This document shows positions 19,876-31,108 of a stretch of DNA of 64,000 nucleotides, piece after piece. Position 1 is the first letter of the stretch. Each line of letters begins with the position of its first letter. Position numbers and translations under genes: made by a program. Source of the stretch: Turnera subulata (lineage: Eukaryota > Streptophyta > Magnoliopsida > Malpighiales > Passifloraceae); assembly GCA_028386065.3 (NCBI GenBank), contig JAKUCV010003074.1:1-64000 (forward strand), written 5' to 3'. The notes below the pieces were generated by a model. The model was not told where the DNA came from. It made no database searches and saw only the letters and a program-made list of their open reading frames with translations.

Positions 19876-21653
19876 ATGGCTTTACTCATATTGTTACTAG
19901 CCCTCCCTCTCTTCTTGTTTCTTTTCAAGAAATACAAAACCACTGAAGAAGTTCTTCTTCCTCCGGGTCCAAAAGGCCTTCCCTTAGTTGGTAACTTGCA
20001 CCAGCTTGACTCTTCCAACCGTCAAAAGCACCTATGGGAACTTTCCAAGAAGTATGGCCCCCTCATGTTCTTGAGACTCGGTTCTAAGCCAACCTTAGTG
20101 GTCTCTTCAGCCAAGATGGCTAAAGAGGTCTTGAAAACATACGATCTTCAATTCTGTAACAGGCCTAACTTGACTGGCCCGACAAAGATTTCCTATAATC
20201 GCTTAGACTTGGCGTTTGCACCGTATGACACTTATTGGAGGGAGATGAGAAAAATAACTGCTGTCCACCTCTTCAACTCAAATCGAGTTCAAAGTTTCCG
20301 AACTATAAGAGAAGAAGAAGTTTCTTCACTGATTGGAAATATTTGCGAATCCGCTTCTGCTTCTAAGCCTTCCGACTTGACTGAAGCAATGACTTCTTGC
20401 ACTAGTAACACTGTTTGCAGGATTGCTTTTGGCAAGAAGCTGTACGAGGATGGAGGAAGTGAAAGAGCAAGATTGGAGGAGCTGCTCGATGAAACCGAGT
20501 CCATATTTGTAAGTTTTTTTATCTCGGATTATTTTCCTTACATGGGCTGGGCTGATAAGATTACTGGACTGGCTGCTCGTCTCGAAAAGAATATCAAAGA
20601 GTTTGATGTTTTCTACCAACAAATCATTGACGAACATCTTGATCCAAAAAGATCAAAGCCGGCGCAGGAGGATATACTTGATGTCTTGCTTCAAATGCAC
20701 AAGGATCGGTCGTTTAAGGTTCAGCTAACCTTCGATCATATCAAAGCAATTCTCATGGTAAGATATATATGTTCTCCCATTTGTATCTTTAATCTCTCTC
20801 TATATATACTTTAAATACAAGTGAAATTTTTATTTCCCGCACTTGTTAGTAAAATCATTGGGTTTTATATTTTAAGAAATTTTAAATCGTGGTGTATAGT
20901 TCGGCTTCTAAAACATATTTTATTCCCACTTTTAATTAGACCATCTGATTCATTTCATATTTCTTCCTCCTTTATCTGACATGACCTCTATATTTGGCTA
21001 TAATGTTTTTACTAATTAGCTTAACTTGATGGCAGGATCTATTTGTTGCTGGAACAAATTCAAGTTCTGCCACGGTGATATGGGCTATGAGCTTATTGAT
21101 GAAGAATCCTGGAGTGATGGAAAAAGCACAGAAAGAAGTTAGAGACTTAGTTGGGAACAGAGGCTTCGTAAATGAAGATGACATTCAGCAACTTCCTTAC
21201 CTGAAAGCTGTAATTAAAGAGACACTGAGATTGCAACCACCAGGTCCACTGTTGGTTCCCAGAGAAACGATAAAACAATGCAACATAGGAGGGTATAAAA
21301 TACCACCCAAAACTTTGGTTTACGTGAACGCATGGGCAATTGGGAGGGATCCAGAGTCTTGGGAGAATCCATTACAGTTCAATCCGGACAGATTTTTGGG
21401 TAGTTCTGTTGACTTTAAAGGACAAGATTTTGAGTTGATACCCTTTGGCGCTGGTCGAAGAATCTGTCCTGGTATGCTTATGGGAATTTCCAATGTGGAA
21501 CTTCCACTTTCTAATCTTCTCTACAAATTTAATTGGGAATTGCTTGATGGAATGAAGAGGGTAGATATAGATATTGATAATGTCTTGCCCGGCAATACCA
21601 TGCGCAAAAGGGATGCTCTTGTCCTTGTGCCCGAGGTCTACGACATATGGTGA
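19876..21653 (+). CDS. CYP83B1-like cytochrome P450, intact (copy 3)
   Basis: This is a membrane-anchored endoplasmic reticulum monooxygenase of the plant CYP71 clan; the product and substrate are unknown. Exon 1 is 19876-20757 (294 codons) and exon 2 is 21036-21653 (205 codons plus stop), giving 499 residues, the normal length. The intron (20758-21035) is GT-AG in phase 0. Residues 2-17 are the anchor and PPGP is at 29-32. Helix C has WREMR. The I-helix is AGTNSSSAT at 299-307, the ExxR motif is ETLR at 356-359, FNPDRF is at 409-414, and the haem loop PFGAGRRICPG carries Cys438. The acid-threonine pair expected in the I-helix (AGTDT or AGTET) is replaced by Asn302-Ser303, which is unusual for an oxygen-activating P450. 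The sister copies show the same gene structure. Similarity to CYP83B1 is strongest around DFKGQDFELIPFG. Arabidopsis CYP83B1 handles aldoximes, but that job should not be assumed here. Confidence 0.93.
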
Positions 21654-21762
21654 TAGGTAGCAAATATAGTGGAGAACGTGATTACGTTATGTTTAATGGT
21701 TGTACTACAAATAATCCAAATGGTTATGGAGCCATTAGCTAGTTTTCTCAAACATTTGATTG

Positions 21763-21929
21763 TGTCTGAAAGGAATGAATACCCGGATACCTTAATGGCC
21801 ATCCTATCGTGTGTATATATTGCAGTAGGTTACAAGAGACCTAGTATTAAAAGAGTTTTAACATCAGGTATAGATTAGTATGCCAACTACTAGCTAACAC
21901 TATCAAACAACTATCAGCAAAACCTTACA
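21763..21929 (-). repeat. 3' LTR of copia element B
   Basis: 167-bp repeat, ending AGCAAAACCTTACA on the + strand. It follows the RNase H end of the polyprotein in the element's orientation. Confidence 0.85.
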
Positions 21930-24900
21930 ATCTATTACTCCCCCGCAATTGGAGGGTGGTTAAGCAAACCAAACTCAAATTGGAACGCAAAACCTGAAAA
22001 ACAGAAGTTCCAAGAGATTTAGTGAAGATATCTGCCAGCTGCTTTGAAGAATCCACATGCAAAACTTGGATATGACCTTGCTGCACTTGCTCCCGGATGA
22101 AATGCAAGTCTATTTCCAAATGTGTTGTGCGTTGGTGCTGCACGGGATTGTTGGCAAGAAACGTCGCAGACAGAGTATCACAATGTATGGCAATAGGCTG
22201 GTGCGGTGGATAACGATGTTCTTGAAGTAGATGCCGCAACCAGGTAACACCGGCAACTGCACTAGCAAGAGCACGGTACTTGGATTCAGCACTACTCCGA
22301 GAAACCGTAGACAGCATTTTTGCAGACCAAGAAACCAGATTCCCACCGAGGAATACACAATAGCCAGTTGTCGATCTCCTAGTGTCCAAGCAGCCGGCCC
22401 AATCCGCATCACTATAAGCAACAACAGAACGGAAAGTAGTTGGCCGAAAAATAAAACCATGACTCTTGGTGCCCACTAGATACCGTAGAATCTGCTTGAC
22501 TGCCAACCAATGCACTGTTGTCGGAGAATGCATAAATTGGCACACGGAATTGACTGCAAAAGAGATATCCAGTCGAGTGAAAGTGAGATACTGCAGCGCT
22601 CCGATAATACTGCGATAGAGCCGTTGTTCCTCACCTGACAGAAGCACGCCTTGATGGAGAGACAAGGCCTGCTTAGGCTGCATCGGAGTCGGTGATGGCT
22701 TCAAATCCGTCAAAGCAGTCCGAGAAAGAATTGTTTGTAGATATTGTTGCTGATGCAAGAATAAACCATCACGGACATGGGCAACTTGGATGCCCAAAAA
22801 ATAATGCAATGCTCCAAGATCAGTCATAGAGAATTCTTGTTTAAGCTGGGAAAGTAATTGACTAAGAAGAACCGAAGAGGAGGCAGTCAAGATAATGTCA
22901 TCAATGTATAAAAGGAGAAAAGTCGTACCTTGTCTGGTGTGCAAGACAAACAAAGAAGCATCCGAACGGCTGACAGAAAATCCATGAGCAACGAGAAAAG
23001 AAGCAAATCGATGATACCAAGTGCGAGGCGCCTGTTTCAAGCCATAAAGAGCCCGTTGAAGCCGACAAACATGATGAGGATGCTGAGAATCTTCGAAACC
23101 CGGTGGCTGCTTCATATAGACTTCCTCCTTCAAGAACCCATTAAGGAAAGCGTTCTTAACGTCTAGCTGATGTATTGCCCAGCCTTGAGAAATCGCTATA
23201 GAGAAGATAGTCCGAATTGTTGCCGGTTTGACTACCGGACTGTATGTCTCTTCGAAGTCCTCACCCGCCCGTTGAGTATACCCTTGTGCCACGAGACGGG
23301 CTTTGTACCGGGAAAGAGAGCCATCGGAATTATACTTCCGCGGGTATACCCAACGAGATCCCACAACATTGACATGAGAAGAAGGGGGTGGAACCAATAC
23401 CCAAGTTTGATTTTGAACAAGAGCCTAGTATTCTTCTGTCATAGCACGCTGCCAGTGTTCACTCTGAGAAGCCTGTTTATAGGTTCGGGGCTCAGGACTG
23501 GTGGAGGAGGTAATGATGAGAGCATATTTAGGATTTGGTTTCCTAATGCTGGCACGCAATCGAGTAGTGATTCGATGTTGGGGGGTGGTGGTGGTGGAGT
23601 TGGAGACGGTGTGGGGCTACGTTGTTGGTTAGGAGACTTGTCTGGCGAAAGAGAGGGATTTGTGTGTGGTGGCGATAAAGAAGACGAAGAAAGAGGAGAA
23701 GTAGAACTGGATATAGGGTTTGAGGGTGTCGGTTGTAAGCTTGGAATAGGCCTGGAGGACCTGGGCGTGCCGGGCTCAACTGGAAAACTAGAAAGGAGAG
23801 AGGCTGGTGTTGGAGGCTTGGGATCAAGACGATTAAGTAATGGACCAGAAGAGGGAACTAGTGTACCCGGTAACTGGAAAATGGTTGTTGGATCAAAAGA
23901 TGAGATTGGGGTGTTGGAAACGGTAACTGGAGAAGATAAAGTTGGAAAATGGGTTTCATAAAACACGACATTGCGGGAGATGACGACCTTGCGAGTAGAG
24001 ATGTGATAACACCGAAATCCTTTATGAACAGGAGAGAGACCCAGATAAATATGGAGTTCCATTTTGGGAGCTAACTTATGAATGGTAGGGGTTATATTCA
24101 ATGGATAACACGCACAGCCAAACACCCGGGATAAAGTATAGGAAGGAGGGCGACCATATAGTGTTTGAAAGGGACTCATCCACTGTAAGTTTACATGGGG
24201 AAGCGGTTCTGGACGAAAACAACATGATTAAGAGCCTCTACCCAAAAGGAAGGAGGAAGACGAGATTGAGACAACACTGCGCGAATGGAGTTCAGAATAG
24301 TGCGGTGCTTTCGTTCAGCCATCCCATTTTGAGGATGGTTTTACGGGCAAGAGAGACGACGAACTATTCCATGGGCACGAAGATATGCATCAAAAGCAGA
24401 GTTACAGAACTCACCACCATTATCACTTTGGAGATAACGGATTGGATGAGAAAAATGAGTGCGTATCTCAGCGTGCAACTCCTTAAATTTCTCAAAAATT
24501 TCATGCTTATTACGTAAAGGAAAAACCCAACTGTATTTCGAAAACTCATCCAAAAACAAGACATAGTACTTAAAACCAGTAAATGAAACAACTGGTGATG
24601 TCCACACATCACAATGAATAACATGGAATAAGCCTTCACAAGGCTCTAAAGACAAGGAATTAGGGAACTGTGTTTGCTTGCCTAATTGACAAGCATGACA
24701 AAAAGTATCTTTATTAAAGGAAGAACAAAGTTCAGGAAACTGAGAAACAAATTGACGCATCGCCGGGACACCAGGATGACATAGCCGACGGTGCCACAAG
24801 AGATCGGAGACCCGTGAAACCGCCAACGCCTGAGAAGACAAAGAGACACCGGAATCCGGAAAATGAAACGAGTAAAGAGAGCCGGAGTCATTGCACCGAA

Positions 24901-26308
24901 TCTGTCGATGGCGAAAATGACGACCCTTCACAGAAAAACCAAAACGATCAAAAACAACAAAACAGAAGTTATCAATTGCAAAACGTTTGACGGAAAGAAG
25001 ATTCTTTGTTAATAAAGGAACCACCAAAACATTCAAGAGACAAAAGGAAATCGAATCAATGAGAAAAAACATAACACCAATGTGTGTGATGGGTAAAGAC
25101 GTACCATCACCCACTTGGACGGAATCAGTGCCATGATATTCCTGAAAAGAATCGAGAGAGTCGGTGGAATTGGTCATGTGGCTAGTGGCTCCGGTGTCCG
25201 CATACCAAACCGGACCGGAGTGTTGTCGCTCATGCAAACCAGCATAGGAACGTTGTGGGCAATGCTTCGCAGTGTGATTAAATCCGTCACACAACTGACA
25301 CTGGACTGGAGAACCCAGAATAGAGGAAGAGCTAGACCGTGGAGGACGAGAATTGGAAGAGGAACCACTCGGGAAAAACTGAGAATTGGAAGAGGATGGA
25401 CGAGTGGACTGTGGAAAATTGCGATTAGAGGGAGGAGGAGATTGCCATGATGACGAGGGAGGGCATGAATGATTGTGTCCACGACCCCCACGATCGCCTT
25501 GGCCACGATGATGAACAAACAAGGCATGTGAAGTGTCAGAAGAAGCACTAGAAAGAGGAGCGGAAGAATGCTTATTTTTCCTAGACTCCTGTGCTAACAA
25601 CATCGACCTGAGCTCAAAATAACTAGGAAGAGGAGTTTTAGATGTCAACATAGTGACCAGATCACTGTACTCATCTAGTAGACCATCAATAATTTGCATG
25701 ACGACATCATCATCACTAAGAGGCCGTCCTACAGACTCTAAACTATCAGCAATGCTACGAACAGATTGAAGGAAATCACTCATCAACATAGACCCTTTTT
25801 TAGAATTAACGAAAGCAGAACGGTACTCCATATACCAGGCCTGAACATGATCATGAAAGAGTTTCTCAATATGCAACCACACCTCTCTCGTAGTAGGGAA
25901 ATTACCGGGCCGAACAATGTGATTCAGAATAACAGGGCTAACAGTGGCATAAATCCACGTGACAAGGGTGCTATCGATTTGATGCCACTGGGAACAAAGA
26001 GGGTTAGGTTCAGGAGGAGCATCGGGTGTGGTGGAGGGTATAACAGCATCGGGTGGTACACCAGTTCCATCTATATGGTCCATGACTTGATGGGATTGAA
26101 ACACTGTATAGAGAAGGCTCTGCCAAACCAGGAAATTGCTAAAATCTAGCTTGGCAGGAACATAGTTTCGGATATTACCAACACTAAGAACCGAATGAAC
26201 AATAGAGCTAGAAGCCATAAGGGCAGAGGAAAAGGAAGAAGAAGAAGAAGACATGGTCGAACCAGAGAGGGAAGAAGATGAAGAAGAGGCAAAAGGTGAA
26301 GAAGACAT
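21925..26308 (-). pseudogene. copia element B Gag-Pol polyprotein, interrupted
   Basis: The minus-strand coding region has all domains in copia order. Gag starts with a serine-rich MSSSPFASSSSS leader and contains the knuckle CQLCDGFNHTAKHC. Protease has YADTGATSHM. GAG-pre-integrase has LLWHRRLCHPG, and the integrase zinc finger ends CHACQLGKQ. The integrase core has HCDVW and SDNGGEF. Reverse transcriptase has [21 protein letters not shown] and YIDDIIL, and RNase H has DADWAGC and SAESKYRAL. The first block is open from 26308 to 24341 and the last from 23397 to 21925. In between there are in-frame stops near 24341 and 24235, a frame change near 24180 and another break near 23437. With so few breaks, the element died recently or is carried by readers in trans. 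The YIDD catalytic box differs from the common YVDD only conservatively. Confidence 0.93.
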
Positions 26309-26336
26309 ATCAGACAGACTTCAAAGAGTGAAAACC

Positions 26337-26505
26337 TGCTCTGAAAGGAATGAATACCCGGATGCCTTGATGGCCATCCTATCGTGTGTATATATTGCAG
26401 TAGGTTACAAGAGACCTAGTATTACAAGAGTTCTAACATCAGGTATAGATTAGTATGTCAACTACTAGCTAACACTATCAAACAACTATCAGCAAAACCT
26501 TATCA
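26337..26505 (-). repeat. 5' LTR of copia element B
   Basis: 169-bp repeat starting TGCTCTGAAAGGAATG and ending CCTTATCA on the + strand. It precedes the Gag start (26308) by 28 bases in the element's orientation, leaving only a very short leader. Confidence 0.85.
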
Positions 26506-26748
26506 TGTGTTAGTGTCTAGCTGCGCCAGTGCCCCTGTGTTTCAAAAGTTTTTGTTTCTCACGTATTGCCTTCTCAACTGGCGTTTCCTTCAAAATAAAT
26601 TTCATGTCTAACTAACCTAGCTAATGTATTCCTCATTTTACATCACTGTCATTCTTAATATGTCATTCTTATATTGAGAGGGATTAGAGACAGCAAATGC
26701 TAAGGCCTAAAGGCGTGGCTCTATTCTACTAAAGGCGATCGATACGAC

Positions 26749-27115
26749 AAATGCTAATGGAGGCTGACCCCTCACAGGGCCACCTTTTCCAGCAGATTCA
26801 GACTCACTCTTCTGTTCTGCCTACCGTTGACACGTTCCACGCTGTCGTCAGTTTCATCTCCACTGTTCTCTTTGATGAGTCTTTGGGCTTCCTCTACATG
26901 AAATTATCGGCAGTTTGTTTGGGACCTGGTTTAATTAGCAGCTTTGTCTTTGTGCCACCGATCAGTTCCTCACGCACTGCACATAGGTACCAGGGTCACA
27001 TTCCCAAAACAGCTCTATAGTGACAAAATATTATCTTATACTAAAGAGTCTAAGGTGCTTAATTAAAATTGCACAAAAGAAACAAAGCTTGGTCAGAATT
27101 GTTCAAATTAAGTAA
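26749..27115 (-). pseudogene. Stray copy of the RCC2 gene's last exon and intron
   Basis: This segment aligns with 34322-34735, the last exon and part of the last intron of the RCC2 homologue. Shared blocks include GGAGGC(T/C)GACC, CACCTTTTCCA, GTTCCTCACGCACTGCACATAGGT and the intron run GACAAAATATTATCTTATAC. On the minus strand it would encode the C-terminal tail, but frameshifts and a deletion of the lysine-rich middle leave nothing functional. It lies between the flank of P450 copy 3 and a stray P450 tail, far from and in the same direction as the parent gene. Confidence 0.82.
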
Positions 27116-27129
27116 GCCTAAATTAAAAT

Positions 27130-27400
27130 TAACTTGCCATCCTTCTTTACAAATTTAATCGAGAAATGCCAGATGGAATGAAGAGGGAAGGTATAGGTAT
27201 ATTGATCCATTAAAATGAAAGTTGCCAGCGGTAGGAAAACAAAGATAAAGATAAGTGGTGCAAGATGCAATAACGTGTAGATCATAGAGAAGCAACACAA
27301 AGAATTAATGCATGTCTTGCCTGGCCTTACCATGCACAAATTAAAAAGATGCTCTAGTCCTTCTGCCTAAGGCCTACAACATATATATTGATCACCACAA
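27130..27400 (+). pseudogene. Stray P450 3' end
   Basis: TTCTTTACAAATTTAATCGA...CCAGATGGAATGAAGAGGGA corresponds to the LLYKFNWELPDGMKRED segment of the P450 copies. After an insert of about 100 bp (27210-27310) the last codons continue (CATGTCTTGCCTGGC, GATGCTCTAGTCCTTCTGCC, AAGGCCTACAACA), giving the C-terminus DALVLLPKAYN. The haem loop and everything upstream are missing. The left edge is fused directly to RCC2 intron sequence near 27120. Confidence 0.85.
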
Positions 27401-27626
27401 ACATAGGATAAAATTGAAACAAATATCTTGTCTGTGTACTAATTATATGGTGTCATAACTGTATAGATACCAGCGTAGTCCCATAGCGTATGTATTTATT
27501 TGTGTGCTATGTATGTTTGTGCGTCTTAGAAAAACAGGAAGCGGATCAAGGCATGCTTGCGACTTTGTAACAAAATGAAGCAGCCTATTAAAAGACGATT
27601 CAAGAAGACTGCGTCTTTCAGGGGAG

Positions 27627-27930
27627 TGTTGGAGTTGATCCTATTGCAGGGTTAAAGTCCAGAACAGACTAGAAAGTTTTAGTTAGAAGAAAATTCTAGA
27701 ATCCTGTTTAGAACTCTGTTTATTATTTTGTGGATGTCAAATAATCAACGTGTACTCAGTATTGTACACAAATAGTCTCTATAAATACCATATGTATGTA
27801 ACCGAAATCATTGAGTTGGAATGGATTAATCTTTGAGTTTCCTTTCCTCCTCCACATCTTTAGGTTTCTTCCTGATCAGAGGAAACAATCTTTTAGCTTT
27901 TGATTCTGAGTTTCCTAATCAAAAGTGTTA
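27627..27930 (+). mobile_element. LTR-like fragment
   Basis: A sequence beginning TGTTGGAGTTGATCC is preceded by a purine run (AGGGGAG). It contains a TATA box context (CTCTATAAATACC) about 160 bases in, then a likely transcript start region. This is the layout of a copia LTR preceded by its polypurine tract. No matching second repeat and no target duplication were found in the window, so it may be a solo or truncated LTR. Confidence 0.45.
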
Positions 27931-28568
27931 GAATATGATCAAGCTGCATATTTCGGATTCCATTGGACAGCTTGGAAGAGGGGACAGTCTGCAAGCATTG
28001 GAAGAAGGAGAAAGTCTGCATGTTGTTGGTTTCCTTTTAGTTTGTTATGCTCTTGTGTTTTTTAGTGTTATTCTCTGTCTAGTGTCAGGTTAAGTAACAT
28101 ACTTGTGAGGTTAGAGTGAGCATGCTTACTTAGTGTTTTCAGAATTTTAAGTGGTCTACACTAGTTCCTATGTCAGTGGACTGCACCTTTGTGATGCTTA
28201 AATATGCTGCAGAAATGTAATGTTTAGTGTGGAGAAATTGTTTTGTTCTCTTCCATATTCAAGTGAGTTAAGTTCTGCAAGTGTTTCTGAGTGAGTTACA
28301 TTGTTTAGTGTATGTTGATTGTACCTTGAATTTGAGGTTAGAATTCTGGAAAATTGTTTGAATGTTCTTCATGTTCTTATAGTGTTCTTGAGTGTGATAA
28401 TTGAGAGACTTGTCAAACACCAATTCCTTTTCGTTTCTGAGTGTAATTTGAGAGTAAATAAAGTTGTTCAATCCAAATAGAACCACTGTTTTAGGTTTAG
28501 AATCATATCTCATCAAATTTTGCAATTTGGTGTTCTTGTTGTTCTGCAGAATTCTGGGAATTTTCCAG

Positions 28569-28679
28569 AAAACATCAATGTTTTGATTCAAACATTGATG
28601 TTCTAGGAGTTCTGCCAAATTGCTTGAATTGTTGAATCCTCAAAACATCGATGTTACAATTCTCAACATCGATGTTTTG
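28569..28679. repeat. Two related palindromes
   Basis: The second is a perfect hairpin: CAAAACATCGATGTT (28641-28655), a 9-base spacer, then AACATCGATGTTTTG (28665-28679). The first (28569-28603) is a looser version of the same theme, AAAACATCAATGTTTTG followed by AAACATTGATGTTCT. The arm is itself nearly palindromic, so each half could also fold alone. Confidence 0.8.
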
Positions 28680-28769
28680 AGCTGAAAAGCCAACAAAAAG
28701 AAAACTCCATCTTTGTGATCTGTTTTGGTTCGTTTCCTATCTAAAGAAAACTCTGCTTTTTTGTATCTT

Positions 28770-29300
28770 TCTTTTAACAGGGAGGCATTAGAGAGATGGT
28801 GATGCTTTCAGGATTTTTCGGTTTCTGCGGGTGTTGCGTTGTGTAGGAGGGAATCGGGTGTAGAAGGTTGTCTGGCGTCTTACCCGTCAACATGTGGCAT
28901 AATTTCAACAACTTGACCAATGGAGCGAACAGGTATGCGCGTGACAGGTTCCGCCTCACCATCACATACCAATTGGTTCCGCCATCGCCAAATTAATTTT
29001 CCAGCATGGAGATTCCAATCCAAACCTGCTTCTGTGCAACAAGTTTTCTAGTGACCAACCAATCCTTGATACCCAAGTTGAAGTACCGGGCATTGTGAGG
29101 TTGATTGTCCTAACCACATGTCTTTGATGGATGTACAATCTCCAATAGCATGAAGCGTAGTTTTGGCTTTCCACATCTAGGGCACAAGCTAGAAGTTGCA
29201 ATATGTCGAGAAAACCTATTCTGATTTGTCATTAACCTGTCATGCGCCAATAGCCACAGGAATGAACAAGTTTGCTTCCTTAGTTGGCCAAAAGTAACTA
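28770..29300 (-). pseudogene. LINE ORF2 C-terminal relic (zf-RVT region)
   Basis: On the minus strand FLWLLAHDRLMTNQNRFSRH, then SSLCPRCGKP, followed in a shifted frame by a segment encoding ECxHAIGDC-like sequence, match the zf-RVT module that ends plant LINE reverse transcriptases. Further on, WNLHAGKLIWRWRNQ and the RIPVRSIGQVVEIM segment resemble the linker to RNase H. Frameshifts are frequent. There is no clear poly-A end or duplication. Confidence 0.6.
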
Positions 29301-29649
29301 ATACTCACCTTAAGAAAAGAAAGAAAGGAAAAAATTGCTTATATAGGTTGTTACTTATTTCACTTGCAAAGCTATCGTGATTCACTGTGTCGGCATGGGA
29401 CACAGCTTTATCAAGGGTTAAAAAATGAACACGGTAGAATCAATTCCCTAGATTCTCTGTGTTGTTCCTGTATTTTGCTTTGTCTGGTTTTCACGTAGAA
29501 CTTATAAATTTGTAAAACTGTGAGTACAGGGCTCGAGAAAGAAGCTAGCACAAGATTCGCCAACTTATGGAAGAACCGTATCATATCTATCTATCACATG
29601 GAAAAACCAGCAACATCAAAAGCGACTGCACATGTGCACACCTCTATTA

Positions 29650-29928
29650 CTCCCTCCATTTCAAATTAATTGACGTTTAAGGTTGTGGCACAAAGATTAA
29701 GAAACTACTCATTAACTTTGATTCTAGTAAAACTTGTGATGAAGAAATCAAATTAACTCTTTCATTAATTATTTATTTAAGATAACTTTGCTAACCTATC
29801 AAAGACTATCCTATCTAGTAGGTCTTATCCCTAGGGAGTTTATAAAAAAAAAAAATCTGACATGCATTGGATATAGCAAAACGTCAATTAATTTGAAATA
29901 AATACTAATTGCTAGAACGACAAGGGAG
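29650..29928. mobile_element. Stowaway-type MITE 3
   Basis: It begins CTCCCTCCATTTCAAATTAA and contains the complementary AATTAATTTGAAATAAATA toward the right end, which closes with AAGGGAG. TA dinucleotides flank it (29648-29649 and 29929-29930). About 279 bp. The right terminus is separated from the inner inverted repeat by some 20 unmatched bases, so this copy is a little damaged. Confidence 0.75.
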
Positions 29929-30410
29929 TATATAATATACTCCTTCTAAAGCGAAACTACACACGAGCGCATCACAGGAAAGAGGGACCTGCTGGACCAC
30001 CAGGGCTCTTCATATATTCCTGTGATTGCATCAGAGCAGATGGAGGATACAAGGACAAAATACTAAACTTGATGCATTATAAATCAATGGAAGCAGTGAA
30101 ATCAGTCCTCGTGTACATGGTTGTTGCATTATAAGATTAAGAGATTATAGAGTCAGGCTCACAAGCCATTAGCCATATTACTATGCCTCACCTCACCGGA
30201 TGGGTAAATGCTCCTCCCCTACAGAATCGGCACATCTTTTGTATTGATGACTCTTGAAGTTAACTAATGGATATTCAGATATCAATGGAAACATAACTAA
30301 GAATATAGTCTAAATCAGAAAAGCCTAATACTTTGAAGCCTACCTTCAATAACACAAGCTAATTTTTTAGACCACATATTTTTAGATGAAGCGTATACAC
30401 AATATATATA

Positions 30411-31019
30411 CCCCCCAGATTTTTGTTTGTGGCATCTAATTGCTGATGCATGAGGTGCACAATTTCTATGGGACAACCGACAATAAAAGGTGGGCACTAT
30501 TATGATGTAACTTTGATTTCTTATGCTTTAATTGGTAACAAGAAAGCAACGTCACTAAGGTGTGAAATACAAGGTGAGGCTTAGCAAATGAAAGCGATCC
30601 TTGCATGTAATACCAACAATCAAATCAGTATTGCTTATAAGTTATCTGTAAACTACCAATCGACACAGAAAATCAAAGATAAGGAAAAGTTACTCTACAC
30701 TATTTGCAGCGGNATACACCCCCCAGATTTTTGTTTGTGGCATCTAATTGCTGATGCATGAGGTGCACAATTTCTATGGGACAACCGACAATAAAAGGTG
30801 GGCACTATTATGATGTAACTTTGATTTCTTATGCTTTAATTGGTAACAAGAAAGCAACGTCACTAAGGTGTGAAATACAAGGTGAGGCTTAGCAAATGAA
30901 AGCGATCCTTGCATGTAATACCAACAATCAAATCAGTATTGCTTATAAGTTATCTGTAAACTACCAATCGACACAGAAAATCAAAGATAAGGAAAAGTTA
31001 CTCTACACTATTTGCAGCG
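30411..31019 (+). repeat. 301-bp exact duplication across an N (likely assembly artefact)
   Basis: The block 30411-30711 is repeated at 30719-31019, and I found no difference over 301 bases. The only sequence between the copies is G, N and six bases. The block is the P450-4 upstream region. A perfect repeat meeting at an ambiguous base is what appears when two overlapping contigs are placed end to end without merging. Confidence 0.85.
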
Positions 31020-31108
31020 CAGCCTATATATCTTTGGGTTCTGTACAATTCAATACGATATTTATGTGTTGAGATCTCATAGTAGCTTCATAGTAGCTCC
31101 ATAACACA

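Larger units (their letters stand above)
21763..26505 (-). mobile_element. copia element B (Gag-Pol, short LTRs)
   Basis: Short direct repeats at 21763-21929 and 26337-26505 differ at only a few bases (for example GGATACCTTAATGG against GGATGCCTTGATGG). They bound a minus-strand copia element of 4.74 kb that sits in the downstream flank of P450 copy 3. Joining the flanks gives the sequence found uninterrupted after P450 copy 2 (CATTTGATTGTCTGGCTGCG). The target duplication is not clean: a few extra bases (TCATGTGTTAG) lie at the right edge. The polypurine tract on the minus strand is GCGGGGGAG. Of the copia elements here, it is the least damaged. Confidence 0.93.
27401..28769. other. P450 downstream flank, LTR-like block and palindromes
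   Basis: No gene. The bases 27400-27615 match the downstream flank of P450 copy 1. From 27627 an LTR-like block follows (listed separately). The segment 28000-28770 is T-rich, with repeats of GTTTAGTGT and TTCTGGGAA/TTCTGCAGAA motifs and two palindromes. It contains no coding similarity that I can recognise. Confidence 0.45.
29301..31108. other. P450-4 upstream region
   Basis: No gene. It contains a Stowaway MITE (29650-29928) and the P450 promoter block, which is present twice because of a faulty contig join (30411-30711 and 30719-31019). The true distance from the MITE to the P450-4 start is therefore probably about 300 bases less than shown. Confidence 0.6.

Noticed and set aside
23170..23961. 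A 263-codon + strand frame
   Set aside because: It is antisense to the linker between integrase and reverse transcriptase of copia element B, whose minus-strand proline/serine-rich coding gives an open glycine-rich shadow.
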